NCBI GenBank assembly: GCA_017792345.1
Contig: CP051228.1
Location: 1,984,001 to 2,048,000 of the forward strand
Length of the DNA stretch: 64,000 bases
Direction of reading: 5' to 3'
From: Mesoflavibacter sp.
GTDB taxonomy: Bacteria; Pseudomonadota; Alphaproteobacteria; UBA8366; Aestuariispiraceae
Shown: in pieces, positions 33,372-40,996 of the stretch
Layout: every line of letters starts with the position of its first letter
Numbering within the stretch: the stretch's first letter is position 1
Made by a program: the position numbers and the translations under genes
The notes under the pieces: model-generated
Databases searched by the model: none
Seen by the model: the letters and a program-made list of their open reading frames with translations, nothing else
What the model was told of the DNA's origin: nothing

Positions 33372-34244
33372 ATGACGGATTTCAGTGAAGACTTGCGGAA
33401 AACGGAAGCCGAACCGTCCCGGCGGCGCGGCCGGCCGGCGGGGGATGGCGGCGGTAGCGGCGGCGGCGACGGCGTCCGGTCATTGAGCCGCGCCCTGGCC
33501 CTTCTGGAAGATGTGGCTGCCCATGCCGAAGGCGTGACCCTGGGCGATCTGGCGCAGCGCGCCGATCTGGCCCCGTCCACCGCGCACCGGCTGCTGAAGA
33601 CCTTGGAATCGCGCCGCTACGTGACCCAGGATGCCGAACGCGGCCTGTGGTTCACCGGGGTTCAGGCCTTCATCGTCGGGACCGGCTTCCTGCGCAATCG
33701 CGACATGGTCGGCATCGCCCGGCCCTTCATGTACCGCGCCATGGAGGAAAGCGGCGAATCCGTCAATCTGGCGATCCTCGACGGGACGGAGACGATCTAT
33801 CTCTCTCAGGTCGAAAGCCGCCAGATGATGCGCGCCCTGGCCCCGCCGGGCGGCCGTGCGCCGCTGCATGCCTCGGGGGTCGGCAAGGCCATGCTGGCCG
33901 GACTGTCCCCGGATGCGGCGGGCGAGAAGATCAAATCGCTCGGCTTCGCCAAATACACCGACAAGACGGTGCGCAACGGCGTCGCGCTGCTGGACGACAT
34001 CGCCCGCGCCCGGTCGCGCGCCTTCGCCGTCGATGACGAGGAACATGCCGTCGGCTTGCGCTGTGTCGCGTCGCCGGTCTTCAACGAATATGAAGAACCG
34101 GTCGCCGCGATCTCGATTTCCGGACCGCAGGCACGGATCCCGGACGAAAGACTGCCGGAACTGGGCGCCCTGATCGGCCGCATCGCCGCGTCGATCACCG
34201 CCGCGATCGGCGGCAAACAACCCGCCGGCTTCGGCCAGGGCTGA
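33372..34244 (+). CDS. IclR family transcriptional regulator
   Basis: This 290-residue protein has a charged, Gly-rich N-terminal tail (residues 1-35, RRRGRPAGDGGGSGG), an IclR winged helix (SLSRALALLEDVAAHAEGV, then LAPSTAHRLLKTLESRRYV) and a C-terminal effector domain (AILDGTETIYLSQVES; PLHASGVGKAMLAGL). IclR proteins usually control carbon metabolism genes in response to small acids. It diverges from pyk, with about 180 bases between, so pyk or a distant gene may be its target; the ligand is unknown. I start at MTDFSED; an in-frame ATG 31 codons upstream is less likely. Confidence 0.92.
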   Translation: MTDFSEDLRKTEAEPSRRRGRPAGDGGGSGGGDGVRSLSRALALLEDVAAHAEGVTLGDLAQRADLAPSTAHRLLKTLESRRYVTQDAERGLWFTGVQAFIVGTGFLRNRDMVGIARPFMYRAMEESGESVNLAILDGTETIYLSQVESRQMMRALAPPGGRAPLHASGVGKAMLAGLSPDAAGEKIKSLGFAKYTDKTVRNGVALLDDIARARSRAFAVDDEEHAVGLRCVASPVFNEYEEPVAAISISGPQARIPDERLPELGALIGRIAASITAAIGGKQPAGFGQG

Positions 34245-34279
34245 CGGTCGCTTTCCTTGCGCGGCGAGTGGCAGGTTGA

Positions 34280-34385
34280 AGACGGAAGGCGGAGGACGCG
34301 GAGGCGGCGCAGAGGCCGCTGAGAGGCCGTTGCCGGTCTCTGCGCGCTCTGCGGACTCTCCGCGTTCAAATCTTGCAGTGCATCC
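34280..34385. repeat. Palindromic dispersed repeat, copy 1
   Basis: About 105 bases with a left arm GGAGGCGGCGCAGAGGCCGC and a right arm CTCTGCGGACTCTCCGCGTT, folding back imperfectly, and ending in GCAGTGCATCCC. A second copy lies at 34539-34645 in the same orientation with the same arms and end. Confidence 0.8.
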
Positions 34386-34418
34386 CGGTCATCCCTCCCG
34401 CCCGCACCCTTCGTGCTC

Positions 34419-34485
34419 CTGCGGAAGCAGGAGCCTTCGTTGACTTTGCTTGGTGCCGGATCATCGAAGGTTCCTGCTTTCGCAG
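34419..34485. repeat. 21-bp inverted repeat pair
   Basis: CTGCGGAAGCAGGAGCCTTCG at 34419-34439 (given here as landmark ends CTGCGG and CCTTCG) is mirrored with two mismatches at 34465-34485 (CGAAGG to CGCAG). Each arm also contains a short internal palindrome. It sits between the two larger palindromic elements. Confidence 0.7.
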
Positions 34486-34538
34486 GAACACGGGTTTCGT
34501 TCATGTTTGCCATCCGGCGCAAACTGGCGTGACGCAAA

Positions 34539-34645
34539 AGACGGAACACGGAGGCGGCGCTGAGGCCGCTGAGAGGCCATAGCCTAACTCCGCGCCCTCT
34601 GCGGAAACTCTGCGTCCTCCGCGTTCAGATCTTATGGTGCATCCC
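34539..34645. repeat. Palindromic dispersed repeat, copy 2
   Basis: Second copy of the element at 34280-34385, with left arm GGAGGCGGCGCTGAGGCCGC and right arm CTCTGCGTCCTCCGCGTT, ending in GGTGCATCCC. The arms are better conserved than the loop. Confidence 0.8.
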
Positions 34646-34727
34646 AGCCGTCATTCCCGGGCAGGCTGGAATCCAGGGCTGTCGGCAGGATGGGTGACGG
34701 CCTCACCGGCCCCTGAACCAGCGCAAT

Positions 34728-35321
34728 TTAGACGCCGGCCGCGTCGCGGGTGGTTTCTTCGGTCTTCCAGCGGCGCACCAGGTCGCTTTCGATGCCGAAC
34801 AGGTCCAGGACCCGGCCGACCGAATGATCGACCATGGTGTCAAGACTGTCGGGTTTGGCATAGAAGGCCGGCACGGGCGGGGCGATGATGCCGCCCATTT
34901 CGGTCACCGTCGTCATGTTGCGCAGGTGAACCAGGGTCAGCGGCGTTTCGCGGGTCATGAGGACCAGCCGGCGGCGTTCCTTCAGGATCACGTCGGCGGC
35001 GCGGCTCAACAGGGTGCCGGTCACGCCGGTGGCGATTTCCGCCAGCGTCTTCATCGAACAGGGCGCGATCACCATGCCGTCCGACGGGAAGGACCCGCTG
35101 GCGCAGGGCGCGCCGACATCGCCGATGGCATAGGATGCGTCGGCCATGTCGCGCAGGTCCCGGGGCTTCAGATCGGTCTCATAGGCCAGGGTCATTTCCG
35201 CCGCCTTGGACAGGATCAAATGCGTTTCGACCCCGGCGGACCGCAGGGCTTCCAGCATGCGGATACCGTAGATCACGCCGGAGGCGCCGCTGATTCCGAC
35301 AACGAGTTTGCGCTGCACCAT
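34728..35321 (-). CDS. ubiX: Flavin prenyltransferase UbiX
   Basis: This 197-residue flavoprotein makes prenylated FMN, the cofactor of UbiD-type decarboxylases in ubiquinone synthesis and aromatic-acid decarboxylation. Landmarks: LVVGISGASGVIYGIRML at the N-terminus, MVIAPCSMKTLAEIATG in the middle and the substrate loop ETPLTLVHLRNM. GAAGGG seven bases upstream fixes the ATG at 35321; the GTG five codons upstream overlaps this SD. No ubiD gene is in the window. Confidence 0.94.
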   Translation of the reverse strand: MVQRKLVVGISGASGVIYGIRMLEALRSAGVETHLILSKAAEMTLAYETDLKPRDLRDMADASYAIGDVGAPCASGSFPSDGMVIAPCSMKTLAEIATGVTGTLLSRAADVILKERRRLVLMTRETPLTLVHLRNMTTVTEMGGIIAPPVPAFYAKPDSLDTMVDHSVGRVLDLFGIESDLVRRWKTEETTRDAAGV

Positions 35322-35708
35322 CGATTCACCCTTCACATCGATCCTGGGTATAGTATCTTAGAAGATAGCGATACCATCGCAATCCGCCAGCCATGTCTGG
35401 CGGCAGTACGGTCGGTATCCGGAACCGTTCGGTCCGTCTTTCGGACGCAGTGTCGCCAAGACGACCCCGCCGGGCGCAGGTTCCGAGGCTCCGCATGCAT
35501 GCGGGGCGACGCGAGAGACGCAACAAGGCGAAAAAGGGAGGTTTCATACCCATCCGCACGTGATTTCTGTCGCCGGAGACACTTATCGTCGCCTTCGACG
35601 CAAACCAAGCGTGCGCGCCTTGGTCTCCCCAATCGGGCCTCCGTCCAGCCGTCAGTCCGACGGCCGAACCGGTTAGGCCATGTTGGAAACTGAGGGAGAC
35701 TTGTTGCA
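35322..35708. other. Intergenic region between ubiX and DUF465 gene
   Basis: About 0.39 kb with no supported gene. A 14-base dyad (TATCTT-AG-AAGATA) at 35354-35367 lies 33 bases upstream of the ubiX start, in a good position for an operator or promoter overlap. Otherwise only divergent promoter space is expected. Confidence 0.5.
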
Positions 35709-35873
35709 ATGAGCACCGTCCACCGCATCGAAAGTCTGAAATCCAAACACGCCCAGATCGATCAGCACCTTATGGCGGAAAACGCCAGGCCGATGCCGGA
35801 CGAAGCGAAGCTATTGTCGCTCAAGAAGAAAAAGCTCCAAATCAAGGACGAACTGCACGCGCTCGGCGCGTAG
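35709..35873 (+). CDS. DUF465 (YdcH-like) small protein
   Basis: This 54-residue helical protein (STVHRIESLKSKHAQIDQHL, then a LLSLKKKKLQIKDEL helix) matches the short coiled-coil DUF465/YdcH family, widespread and multicopy in alphaproteobacteria, of unknown function. GAGGGAGAC precedes the ATG. It stands alone between two noncoding stretches. Confidence 0.88.
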   Translation: MSTVHRIESLKSKHAQIDQHLMAENARPMPDEAKLLSLKKKKLQIKDELHALGA

Positions 35874-36547
35874 CGCCCGTCTTTCCACTGCCCAACCGCC
35901 AATATCGCAGGACCGATTTCAGGACTTTCCGGGACGGTTCTGCGCGGCGGTTTGGGTGGCTTCCGACCTGCCCGGACAAAGGACGGCCATCTTGGCGTGG
36001 TTTCGGGCGGGGTCGGGCCGTGCATCCAGCCGTGAGGCGCTGGGATGGCAGCCTCGCTCGTGCGCCTTGTCGTATGGGCCAATACAGGGGTGATCGGCGC
36101 CATTGCCGGGCCGAAACGAGGGCCGGTCACATTTTTGACCGGAAATTACCCCAATCGACGTCTTGCGATTTCTGCCGATCTCACAATTTTAATGGTCATT
36201 CCGGCGCGAACAACTACTGGCAAGTAGGGGCGTCGGAATCTGCACGTGCCGATGGTCGCGGGCTGTCGGTTTCGTTGTGTTACTTGGAGGATGGAAGGTT
36301 AAGTATAGTATAAGTTGTTCCAGCGTATTTATCTAAAAACCCTGATTATTTTTATCTTATAGGTTGAGGTTAATAAACAATCCTGTAAGGCGTGCTGCGT
36401 AAAGTAATTCAATTTGAAAATTTCCGGAATCCTTGAATGAATGGGAGGAATTCCGGGAGATGAGCTTTAGGTCGATGGAAGGGCGTTCTCCGCGGACGGC
36501 GCATAGGGGCGTTGCCGCGGCCACAACAAAACAAAGGGTACATGATT
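35874..36547. other. Noncoding, partly AT-rich region upstream of XRE regulator
   Basis: About 0.67 kb without a supported gene. The right part (36290-36430) is strikingly AT-rich for this genome, with TATAGTATAAG and TTTTTATCTTATAGG stretches suited to promoters. A 7-bp dyad (CCGGAAT with ATTCCGG, 36424-36456) sits about 90 bases before the regulator start and might be an operator. The left part resembles decayed coding sequence but no frame persists. Confidence 0.55.
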
Positions 36548-36907
36548 ATGCCGCATCCAGTAGACGTCACCGTTGGGAATCGGGTCCGCGAGTTCCGGAT
36601 CCGCAAGGGCCTGTCGCAACAGGCGCTTGGCGAACGGGTGGGCGTCAGCTTTCAGCAGATTCAAAAATACGAACGCGGGACCAACCGCATGGGATCGTCG
36701 CGGCTGGTGCAGATCGCGGACGTACTCGACATCCCCGTCTCGTCCTTCTTCGAAGGTCTGGGGCGGCTTCAGGACGTTGCTGTCCTGCCCGAAGAAGGGC
36801 CGCTGAACGTCAAGGCGTCGAAGGTCGCCCGCGACTGGCAGCGGATCGGCGACGACCGGCTGCAGTCCAAGGTCGCCGAAATGATGCGGGCGCTCGCACG
36901 CGGTTAA
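36548..36907 (+). CDS. XRE family helix-turn-helix regulator
   Basis: This 119-residue protein is an alphaproteobacterial XRE regulator of the SinR/PraR-like type. The HTH spans about residues 8-65 (NRVREFRIRKGLSQQALGER, with recognition helix VSFQQIQKYERG), followed by a short C-terminal helical tail. I use the ATG at 36548 because AAAGGG lies nine bases upstream; an ATG two codons earlier is too close to the SD. The long AT-rich leader suggests strong or multiply regulated transcription. Target genes are unknown. Confidence 0.9.
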   Translation: MPHPVDVTVGNRVREFRIRKGLSQQALGERVGVSFQQIQKYERGTNRMGSSRLVQIADVLDIPVSSFFEGLGRLQDVAVLPEEGPLNVKASKVARDWQRIGDDRLQSKVAEMMRALARG

Positions 36908-36912
36908 CCGCT

Positions 36913-37857
36913 CTAGAAGCCGGTGCGCGTCGGCCCGTCGCGCAGGAAACTGAGATACTGGGCGGCATAATCCATGCCGACCAGATCCGCGAATAGGCTC
37001 ATGATCCGTTTCGTGACCGGCCCGGCCGATCCCAAATAGGGCCGGCCGTTCAGGCTGCGCACGGGGCAGACGCACAGGCTGGTCGAGGTGAAAAAGGATT
37101 CCGACGCCGTCGTCGCCAGATGCAGCGGAATATCGCGTTCCTCGACCGGGATGCCGTTGTTCCGGCATAGATCGATCACCACGCCGCGCGTGACGCCCGG
37201 CAGGATATAGTCGGTGCGCGGGGTCTGGACCTTACCGTTGCGGACGAAAAAGACGTTGCAGCCGATGCCTTCCGCCAGGTTCCCGTTCATATCCAGCTGC
37301 AGTGCCCAGGCGCCGGGCCGCACGGCGGTCACTTCGCGCTGGGCCAGCATGGCATTCATGTAATTGTTGATCTTTGCATTCGGGCTCAGCGCTTCCGGCG
37401 GGATGCGCTTCAGGGGCGCGATCACGGCCTCGATCCCGTCGCGGAACATCGCCGCCCGGGCCCGCAGCGGCAATGGCGTGCATTCGATCAGGACGGTGGG
37501 GCCGTCCTGGATCGGCGGTTCGCCGTCCAACTGCATCACACCGCGGGAAATCCGCTGCGACACCCAGTAATCCTCACCTGGCGCCAGCAGCGGCCGGTTG
37601 CGCCGGACCAATTCTTCCGTCGCGTCGATGATATCCTGACGGTCCAGATCGATGGCGATCCGGCAATAGGCCAGGCTGTCGAACAGGCGGTCGACATGTT
37701 CCTTCAGGCGGAACAGGCGTCCGTCGAAGGTCCGCGCCGTATCGAAGACCGCGTCGCCATAGACGAAACCGGAATCCCGGAAGGACAGAAGGGCCCGGCT
37801 TTCCGGTACGAACGCGCCGTTCAGATAGACGCTGCGTTCGTTGCGCACGCTTTCCAT
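36913..37857 (-). CDS. Class IV PLP aminotransferase (branched-chain/D-amino acid type)
   Basis: This 314-residue fold-type IV aminotransferase has the PLP lysine in PNAKINNYMNAMLA (near residue 160), the GNLAEGIGCNVFFV strand, and the YILPGVTRGVVIDLC segment, all typical of branched-chain and D-amino-acid aminotransferases. Which substrate applies cannot be decided by eye. An excellent SD (AAGGGGGAAAC) marks the ATG. It begins 10 bases after the acyl-CoA synthetase stop, so the two form an operon. Confidence 0.9.
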   Translation of the reverse strand: MESVRNERSVYLNGAFVPESRALLSFRDSGFVYGDAVFDTARTFDGRLFRLKEHVDRLFDSLAYCRIAIDLDRQDIIDATEELVRRNRPLLAPGEDYWVSQRISRGVMQLDGEPPIQDGPTVLIECTPLPLRARAAMFRDGIEAVIAPLKRIPPEALSPNAKINNYMNAMLAQREVTAVRPGAWALQLDMNGNLAEGIGCNVFFVRNGKVQTPRTDYILPGVTRGVVIDLCRNNGIPVEERDIPLHLATTASESFFTSTSLCVCPVRSLNGRPYLGSAGPVTKRIMSLFADLVGMDYAAQYLSFLRDGPTRTGF

Positions 37858-37867
37858 GTTTCCCCCT

Positions 37868-39493
37868 TTAGATTTCCGCCGCGCGGTCGCGCAGGACGAA
37901 TTTCTGAACCTTGCCGGTCGATGTTTTGGGCAGGGGTCCGAAGACCACGTGGCGCGGGCATTTATAGCGCGCCAGCTTTTCCTTCGCGAAGTCGATGATC
38001 TCCTCAGCCGTCGCGGCCTCCCCGTCGCGCAGGGTGACGAAGGCGCAGGGCGTCTCGCCCCATTTCTCGTCCGGCCGCGCGACGACGGCGGCTTCCAGCA
38101 CTTTCGGATGACCGTAAAGCGCGTTCTCGACCTCGATGGTGGAAATGTTCTCGCCACCGGAAATGATGATGTCCTTGGACCGGTCCTTCAGCTCGATATA
38201 GCCGTCCGGATGCCAGACACCCAGATCGCCGGAATGGAACCAGCCGCCCCGGAACGCCTCCTCGGTCGCCTTCGGGTTCTTCAGGTAGCCGCGCATGACG
38301 ACATTGCCGCGGAAAAAGACCTCGCCCATCGTCTGGCCGTCCATCGGCACCGGTTCCAGCGTTTCCGGATTGGCGACGATCAGATCCTCCAGCACATGAT
38401 AATTCACGCCCTGACGGGATTTCAGCCGCGCCCGGTCCTCTGGCGGCAGGGCGTTCCAGTCCGCATGCCAGTCGCAGACGACGGCGGGGCCATAGACCTC
38501 GGTCAGACCATAGACATGGGTGATGTGGAAGCCCTGTTCCTCCATGCGCTGCAGCACGGCGGCCGGTGGCGGGGCGGCGGCGGTCATGACCTCGACCTTG
38601 TGCGGCAGTTCGCGCCGTTCCTCCGGCTTGGCGTTGATCACCATGCCCAGGACGATCGGCGCGCCGCAGAAATGGGTGACGCCCTGATCGGCGATGGCGT
38701 TGAAGATGTTGGCCCCGCTGACCTGCCGCAGGCAGACGTTGGTTCCGGCAATCGCGGCCAGGGTCCAGGGGAAGCACCAGCCGTTGCAATGGAACATTGG
38801 CAGGGTCCAGAGATACCGGGCCGCGCCGTTGATGCCCCAGGTCACCACATTGCCCAGCGCCAGCAGATAGGCGCCCCGGCTGTGATAGACGACACCCTTC
38901 GGATTGCCGGTCGTGCCGCTGGTATAGTTCAGCGCCACGGCCTGCCATTCGTCGGCGGGCGGGCCATAGTCGAAATCCGGGTCGCCGGTTTCGAGGAAGG
39001 CCTCGTACTCCATCTCGCCCAGCGCCTCACCCCGGCTGGCGGCCAGCGGGTCGTCGATATCGATCACCAGGATATCGCGCCCGGACTCCGCCAGGGCGGG
39101 CTTGATCGTGTCGGCGTATTCCCGGTCGGTGATCAGAACCTTCGCCTCACCGTGATTCAGGATGAAGGCGATGGTCGACGCGTCCAGCCGCGTGTTCAGC
39201 GCGTTCAGGACCGCACCCAGCATCAGGACCCCGAAATGCGCCTCATAGAGCGCGGGCACGTTGGGCGCCATGACCGCGACCGTATCGCCCGGTCCGACGC
39301 CGCGCCGCGCCAGGGCCGAGGCCAGCCGCCGGCACCGGGCCTCTGTCTGCGACCAGGTGAAAACGGCCGGACCGTGAACCACCGCCTCGCCGTCGGGAAA
39401 GACCCGGGCGGCGCGCTTCAGAAAGCTCAGCGGCGACAAGGCCGTATAATTGGCCTCGTTCCGGTCCAGTCCGGTTTCGAACGGGTTCGTCAT
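37868..39493 (-). CDS. Acyl-CoA synthetase (AMP-forming)
   Basis: This 541-residue ANL superfamily enzyme activates a carboxylic acid to its CoA thioester through an acyl-AMP. The P-loop is YTSGTTGNPKGVVYHS (near residues 180-195), the adenylate motif is THVYGLTEVYGPA, and the C-terminal hinge and catalytic lysine region is KDIIISGGENIS ... PKTSTGKVQK. Length and N-terminus (NYTALSPLSFLKRAARVFPD) fit the medium-chain/methylmercaptopropionate (DmdB-like) group, but chain specificity is inferred. It is directly upstream of the class IV aminotransferase. Confidence 0.92.
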   Translation of the reverse strand: MTNPFETGLDRNEANYTALSPLSFLKRAARVFPDGEAVVHGPAVFTWSQTEARCRRLASALARRGVGPGDTVAVMAPNVPALYEAHFGVLMLGAVLNALNTRLDASTIAFILNHGEAKVLITDREYADTIKPALAESGRDILVIDIDDPLAASRGEALGEMEYEAFLETGDPDFDYGPPADEWQAVALNYTSGTTGNPKGVVYHSRGAYLLALGNVVTWGINGAARYLWTLPMFHCNGWCFPWTLAAIAGTNVCLRQVSGANIFNAIADQGVTHFCGAPIVLGMVINAKPEERRELPHKVEVMTAAAPPPAAVLQRMEEQGFHITHVYGLTEVYGPAVVCDWHADWNALPPEDRARLKSRQGVNYHVLEDLIVANPETLEPVPMDGQTMGEVFFRGNVVMRGYLKNPKATEEAFRGGWFHSGDLGVWHPDGYIELKDRSKDIIISGGENISTIEVENALYGHPKVLEAAVVARPDEKWGETPCAFVTLRDGEAATAEEIIDFAKEKLARYKCPRHVVFGPLPKTSTGKVQKFVLRDRAAEI

Positions 39494-39597
39494 CTGAATC
39501 CTTCCTTGGCGCGGTGCAGGGCTTCGTTCTTGATTGCCGAAACTGTGCCCGATGGGGGTCGGAAGGAAAAGAGCCGGCTGACGGCCTCGGAGCCAAC

Positions 39598-39627
39598 GTC
39601 AGGAAGGGCCGGGTCAGGAAGGGCCGG
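39598..39627. repeat. Tandem 15-bp duplication at the holin gene end
   Basis: GTCAGGAAGGGCCGG occurs twice in direct succession (39598-39612, 39613-39627). The duplication covers the holin stop codon, so the same sequence with a second in-frame TGA follows immediately. Confidence 0.85.
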
Positions 39628-40159
39628 ACAACCGGCCGATGAGCGTCGAAAGAAATCCAGGCCGATCCTCCTGGGCGGCAAGTTTCTCGGACGACCGTTT
39701 GTAGACATAGATGCCCAGGACGGAGAGACCGACGGTCCAGATCGTGCCCAGGGAGGCGATGGCCGCGATGACGGGGCCGGCCTTGTCCGGCTCGACCGCG
39801 ACGACATAGGCGACGGCCCCCATTTGCGCGGCCCAGGTCAGGGCCATGATATAGCCGAAGGTTGGGCGCATGCGGCGGACATAGGCGTCGTCGCTTTGCG
39901 CTTCGGCCCGGATGGTGCGGTTGACCTGTTCCAGCCAGGTCCGGTCGGTCTGTGCCGCCATCTCCGCGACCCGCTCCACATGGCGGTTGGCCTCCTGAAG
40001 GTCGGTGCCGGACAGGCGTCCCGCGCCGATCTCGGCCTCGACCTCGGTCAGGGCGGCGCCGGCCGCCTTGGCGACCGGATTGCCGGATTCGGACAGGGCC
40101 CCGCCGACGGCTTTGACCAGCAGCGGCAGGCCGATCTGGGCCAGAAGCATCGGGATCAT
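39614..40159 (-). CDS. GTA-type 3TM holin
   Basis: This 181-residue protein matches the GTA_holin_3TM pattern: a hydrophobic N-terminus (MLLAQIGLPLLVKAVGGAL), a central amphipathic region (NRTIRAEAQSDDAYVRRMRPTFGYIMALTWA) and two C-terminal membrane helices (TWAAQMGAVAYVVAV; IAAIASLGTIWTVGLSVLGIYVY). Such holins permeabilise the inner membrane for lysis in alphaproteobacterial phages and gene transfer agents. The start overlaps the hydrolase stop by four bases. It is the last gene of the cluster. Confidence 0.88.
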   Translation of the reverse strand: MIPMLLAQIGLPLLVKAVGGALSESGNPVAKAAGAALTEVEAEIGAGRLSGTDLQEANRHVERVAEMAAQTDRTWLEQVNRTIRAEAQSDDAYVRRMRPTFGYIMALTWAAQMGAVAYVVAVEPDKAGPVIAAIASLGTIWTVGLSVLGIYVYKRSSEKLAAQEDRPGFLSTLIGRLSGPS

Positions 40160-40665
40160 GCCGGCACCTCGTCGAACAGAGACATTGTGTCCGCGCCGTC
40201 GTCGTCGGGGATCTCATGCGGATCGCGATAGAACAGCCGCCGTCCGATGGCGATCGTCGGTTCCAGACCATGGGCCCACCAGGGCGTTTCCTGTGCACGG
40301 TGATAGCGCACGGCCCCGCGGGTCGGATCCACCAATGCGCCGCGTACGGCACGGCAGGCGATGCGGCGACAGACCGCGAAGACCGGATCGTCCGGCCGGA
40401 CATTCATCAGATCTCGCCGGGCGCCGGGCGAATGCCGCCAACATTCGAACTGTTCCGGTCCCAGGCAGGCCTCGACGACGGTTCCGCCCCACCAATCGAA
40501 GCCGAACCGGTTGCGAGCCTGTTTGACCCGGTTCATCACAACGGCGGCCACGGCTTCCTTGCCCCGAACCGGTTCGGCATAGGCCTCCCCCCAGATCGTG
40601 CGGGCGAGGGTATCGATCGCCGTTTCCTGGGCGGCGATATGCGGCGGCGTTTCGAAAGCCGTCAT
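40156..40665 (-). CDS. SleB-like cell wall hydrolase (endolysin)
   Basis: This 169-residue protein has the Hydrolase_2/SleB fold signature: LARTIWGEAYAEPVRGKEAV with the catalytic glutamate near residue 27, AVVMNRVKQARNRFG and a conserved YHRAQETPWWA. It is expected to cleave peptidoglycan for phage release. No signal peptide is present, so export would depend on the adjacent holin. It overlaps the preceding and following genes by four bases each. Confidence 0.88.
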   Translation of the reverse strand: MTAFETPPHIAAQETAIDTLARTIWGEAYAEPVRGKEAVAAVVMNRVKQARNRFGFDWWGGTVVEACLGPEQFECWRHSPGARRDLMNVRPDDPVFAVCRRIACRAVRGALVDPTRGAVRYHRAQETPWWAHGLEPTIAIGRRLFYRDPHEIPDDDGADTMSLFDEVPA

Positions 40666-40970
40666 TGGTGTCTCCTTACGGTCAGGGTTTGGGAATCAAG
40701 CTTGGATTCGATGCGCAGAAGGTGGTCGGTCAGCCGTTCCTCCAGATCCTTCAACTGGCTGGTGGAGGCATAGGTCTTGGCGACTTCCAACTTGTAGGCG
40801 GCCAGCGCCTCGCGGGCCTGGGCGACGGACGCGTCCAGACGGCGGCGGTGCTGGTCCATGGCGATGTCCTGGTCACGGCGGGTGCGCCAAACCAGCCACC
40901 ACAGCCCGGTTAATGCCGGTAACTCCACGACCGTGATCCACCAGATCACGTCAATCGACGTGCCGTTCAT
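40662..40970 (-). CDS. Small membrane-anchored coiled-coil protein in lysis module
   Basis: This 102-residue protein has one N-terminal membrane helix (DVIWWITVVELPALTGLWWLVW) and then a charged helical domain (ASVAQAREALAAYKLEVAK, LKDLEERLTDHLLRIESK). The topology is like that of inner-membrane spanin (Rz) subunits or class of small phage membrane proteins next to endolysins. It overlaps the hydrolase start by four bases. The family is not certain; spanin-like function is inferred from place and topology. Confidence 0.75.
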   Translation of the reverse strand: MNGTSIDVIWWITVVELPALTGLWWLVWRTRRDQDIAMDQHRRRLDASVAQAREALAAYKLEVAKTYASTSQLKDLEERLTDHLLRIESKLDSQTLTVRRHQ

Positions 40971-40996
40971 GGCAGTTTCCTCTTTGATGAAAGGGG

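Larger units (their letters stand above)
34245..34727. other. Noncoding repeat cluster between IclR gene and ubiX
   Basis: This 0.48 kb stretch has no supported gene. It consists almost entirely of dispersed-repeat sequence: two copies of a palindromic element, an inverted pair, and a TCATTCCCGGGCAGGCTGGA element near 34651-34677 that resembles the common GC-rich repeat of alphaproteobacteria. Confidence 0.75.

Noticed and set aside
36433-36996. 187-codon frame overlapping the XRE regulator
   Set aside because: It lacks an SD, lies in another frame over the clear HTH gene and reads as Arg-rich noise.
37841-40231. Very long plus-strand open frame (796 codons) opposite acyl-CoA synthetase and holin
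   Set aside because: It is antisense to clear genes, has a GC-codon-bias origin, low-complexity Arg/Gly/Asp composition and no ribosome binding site or domain.
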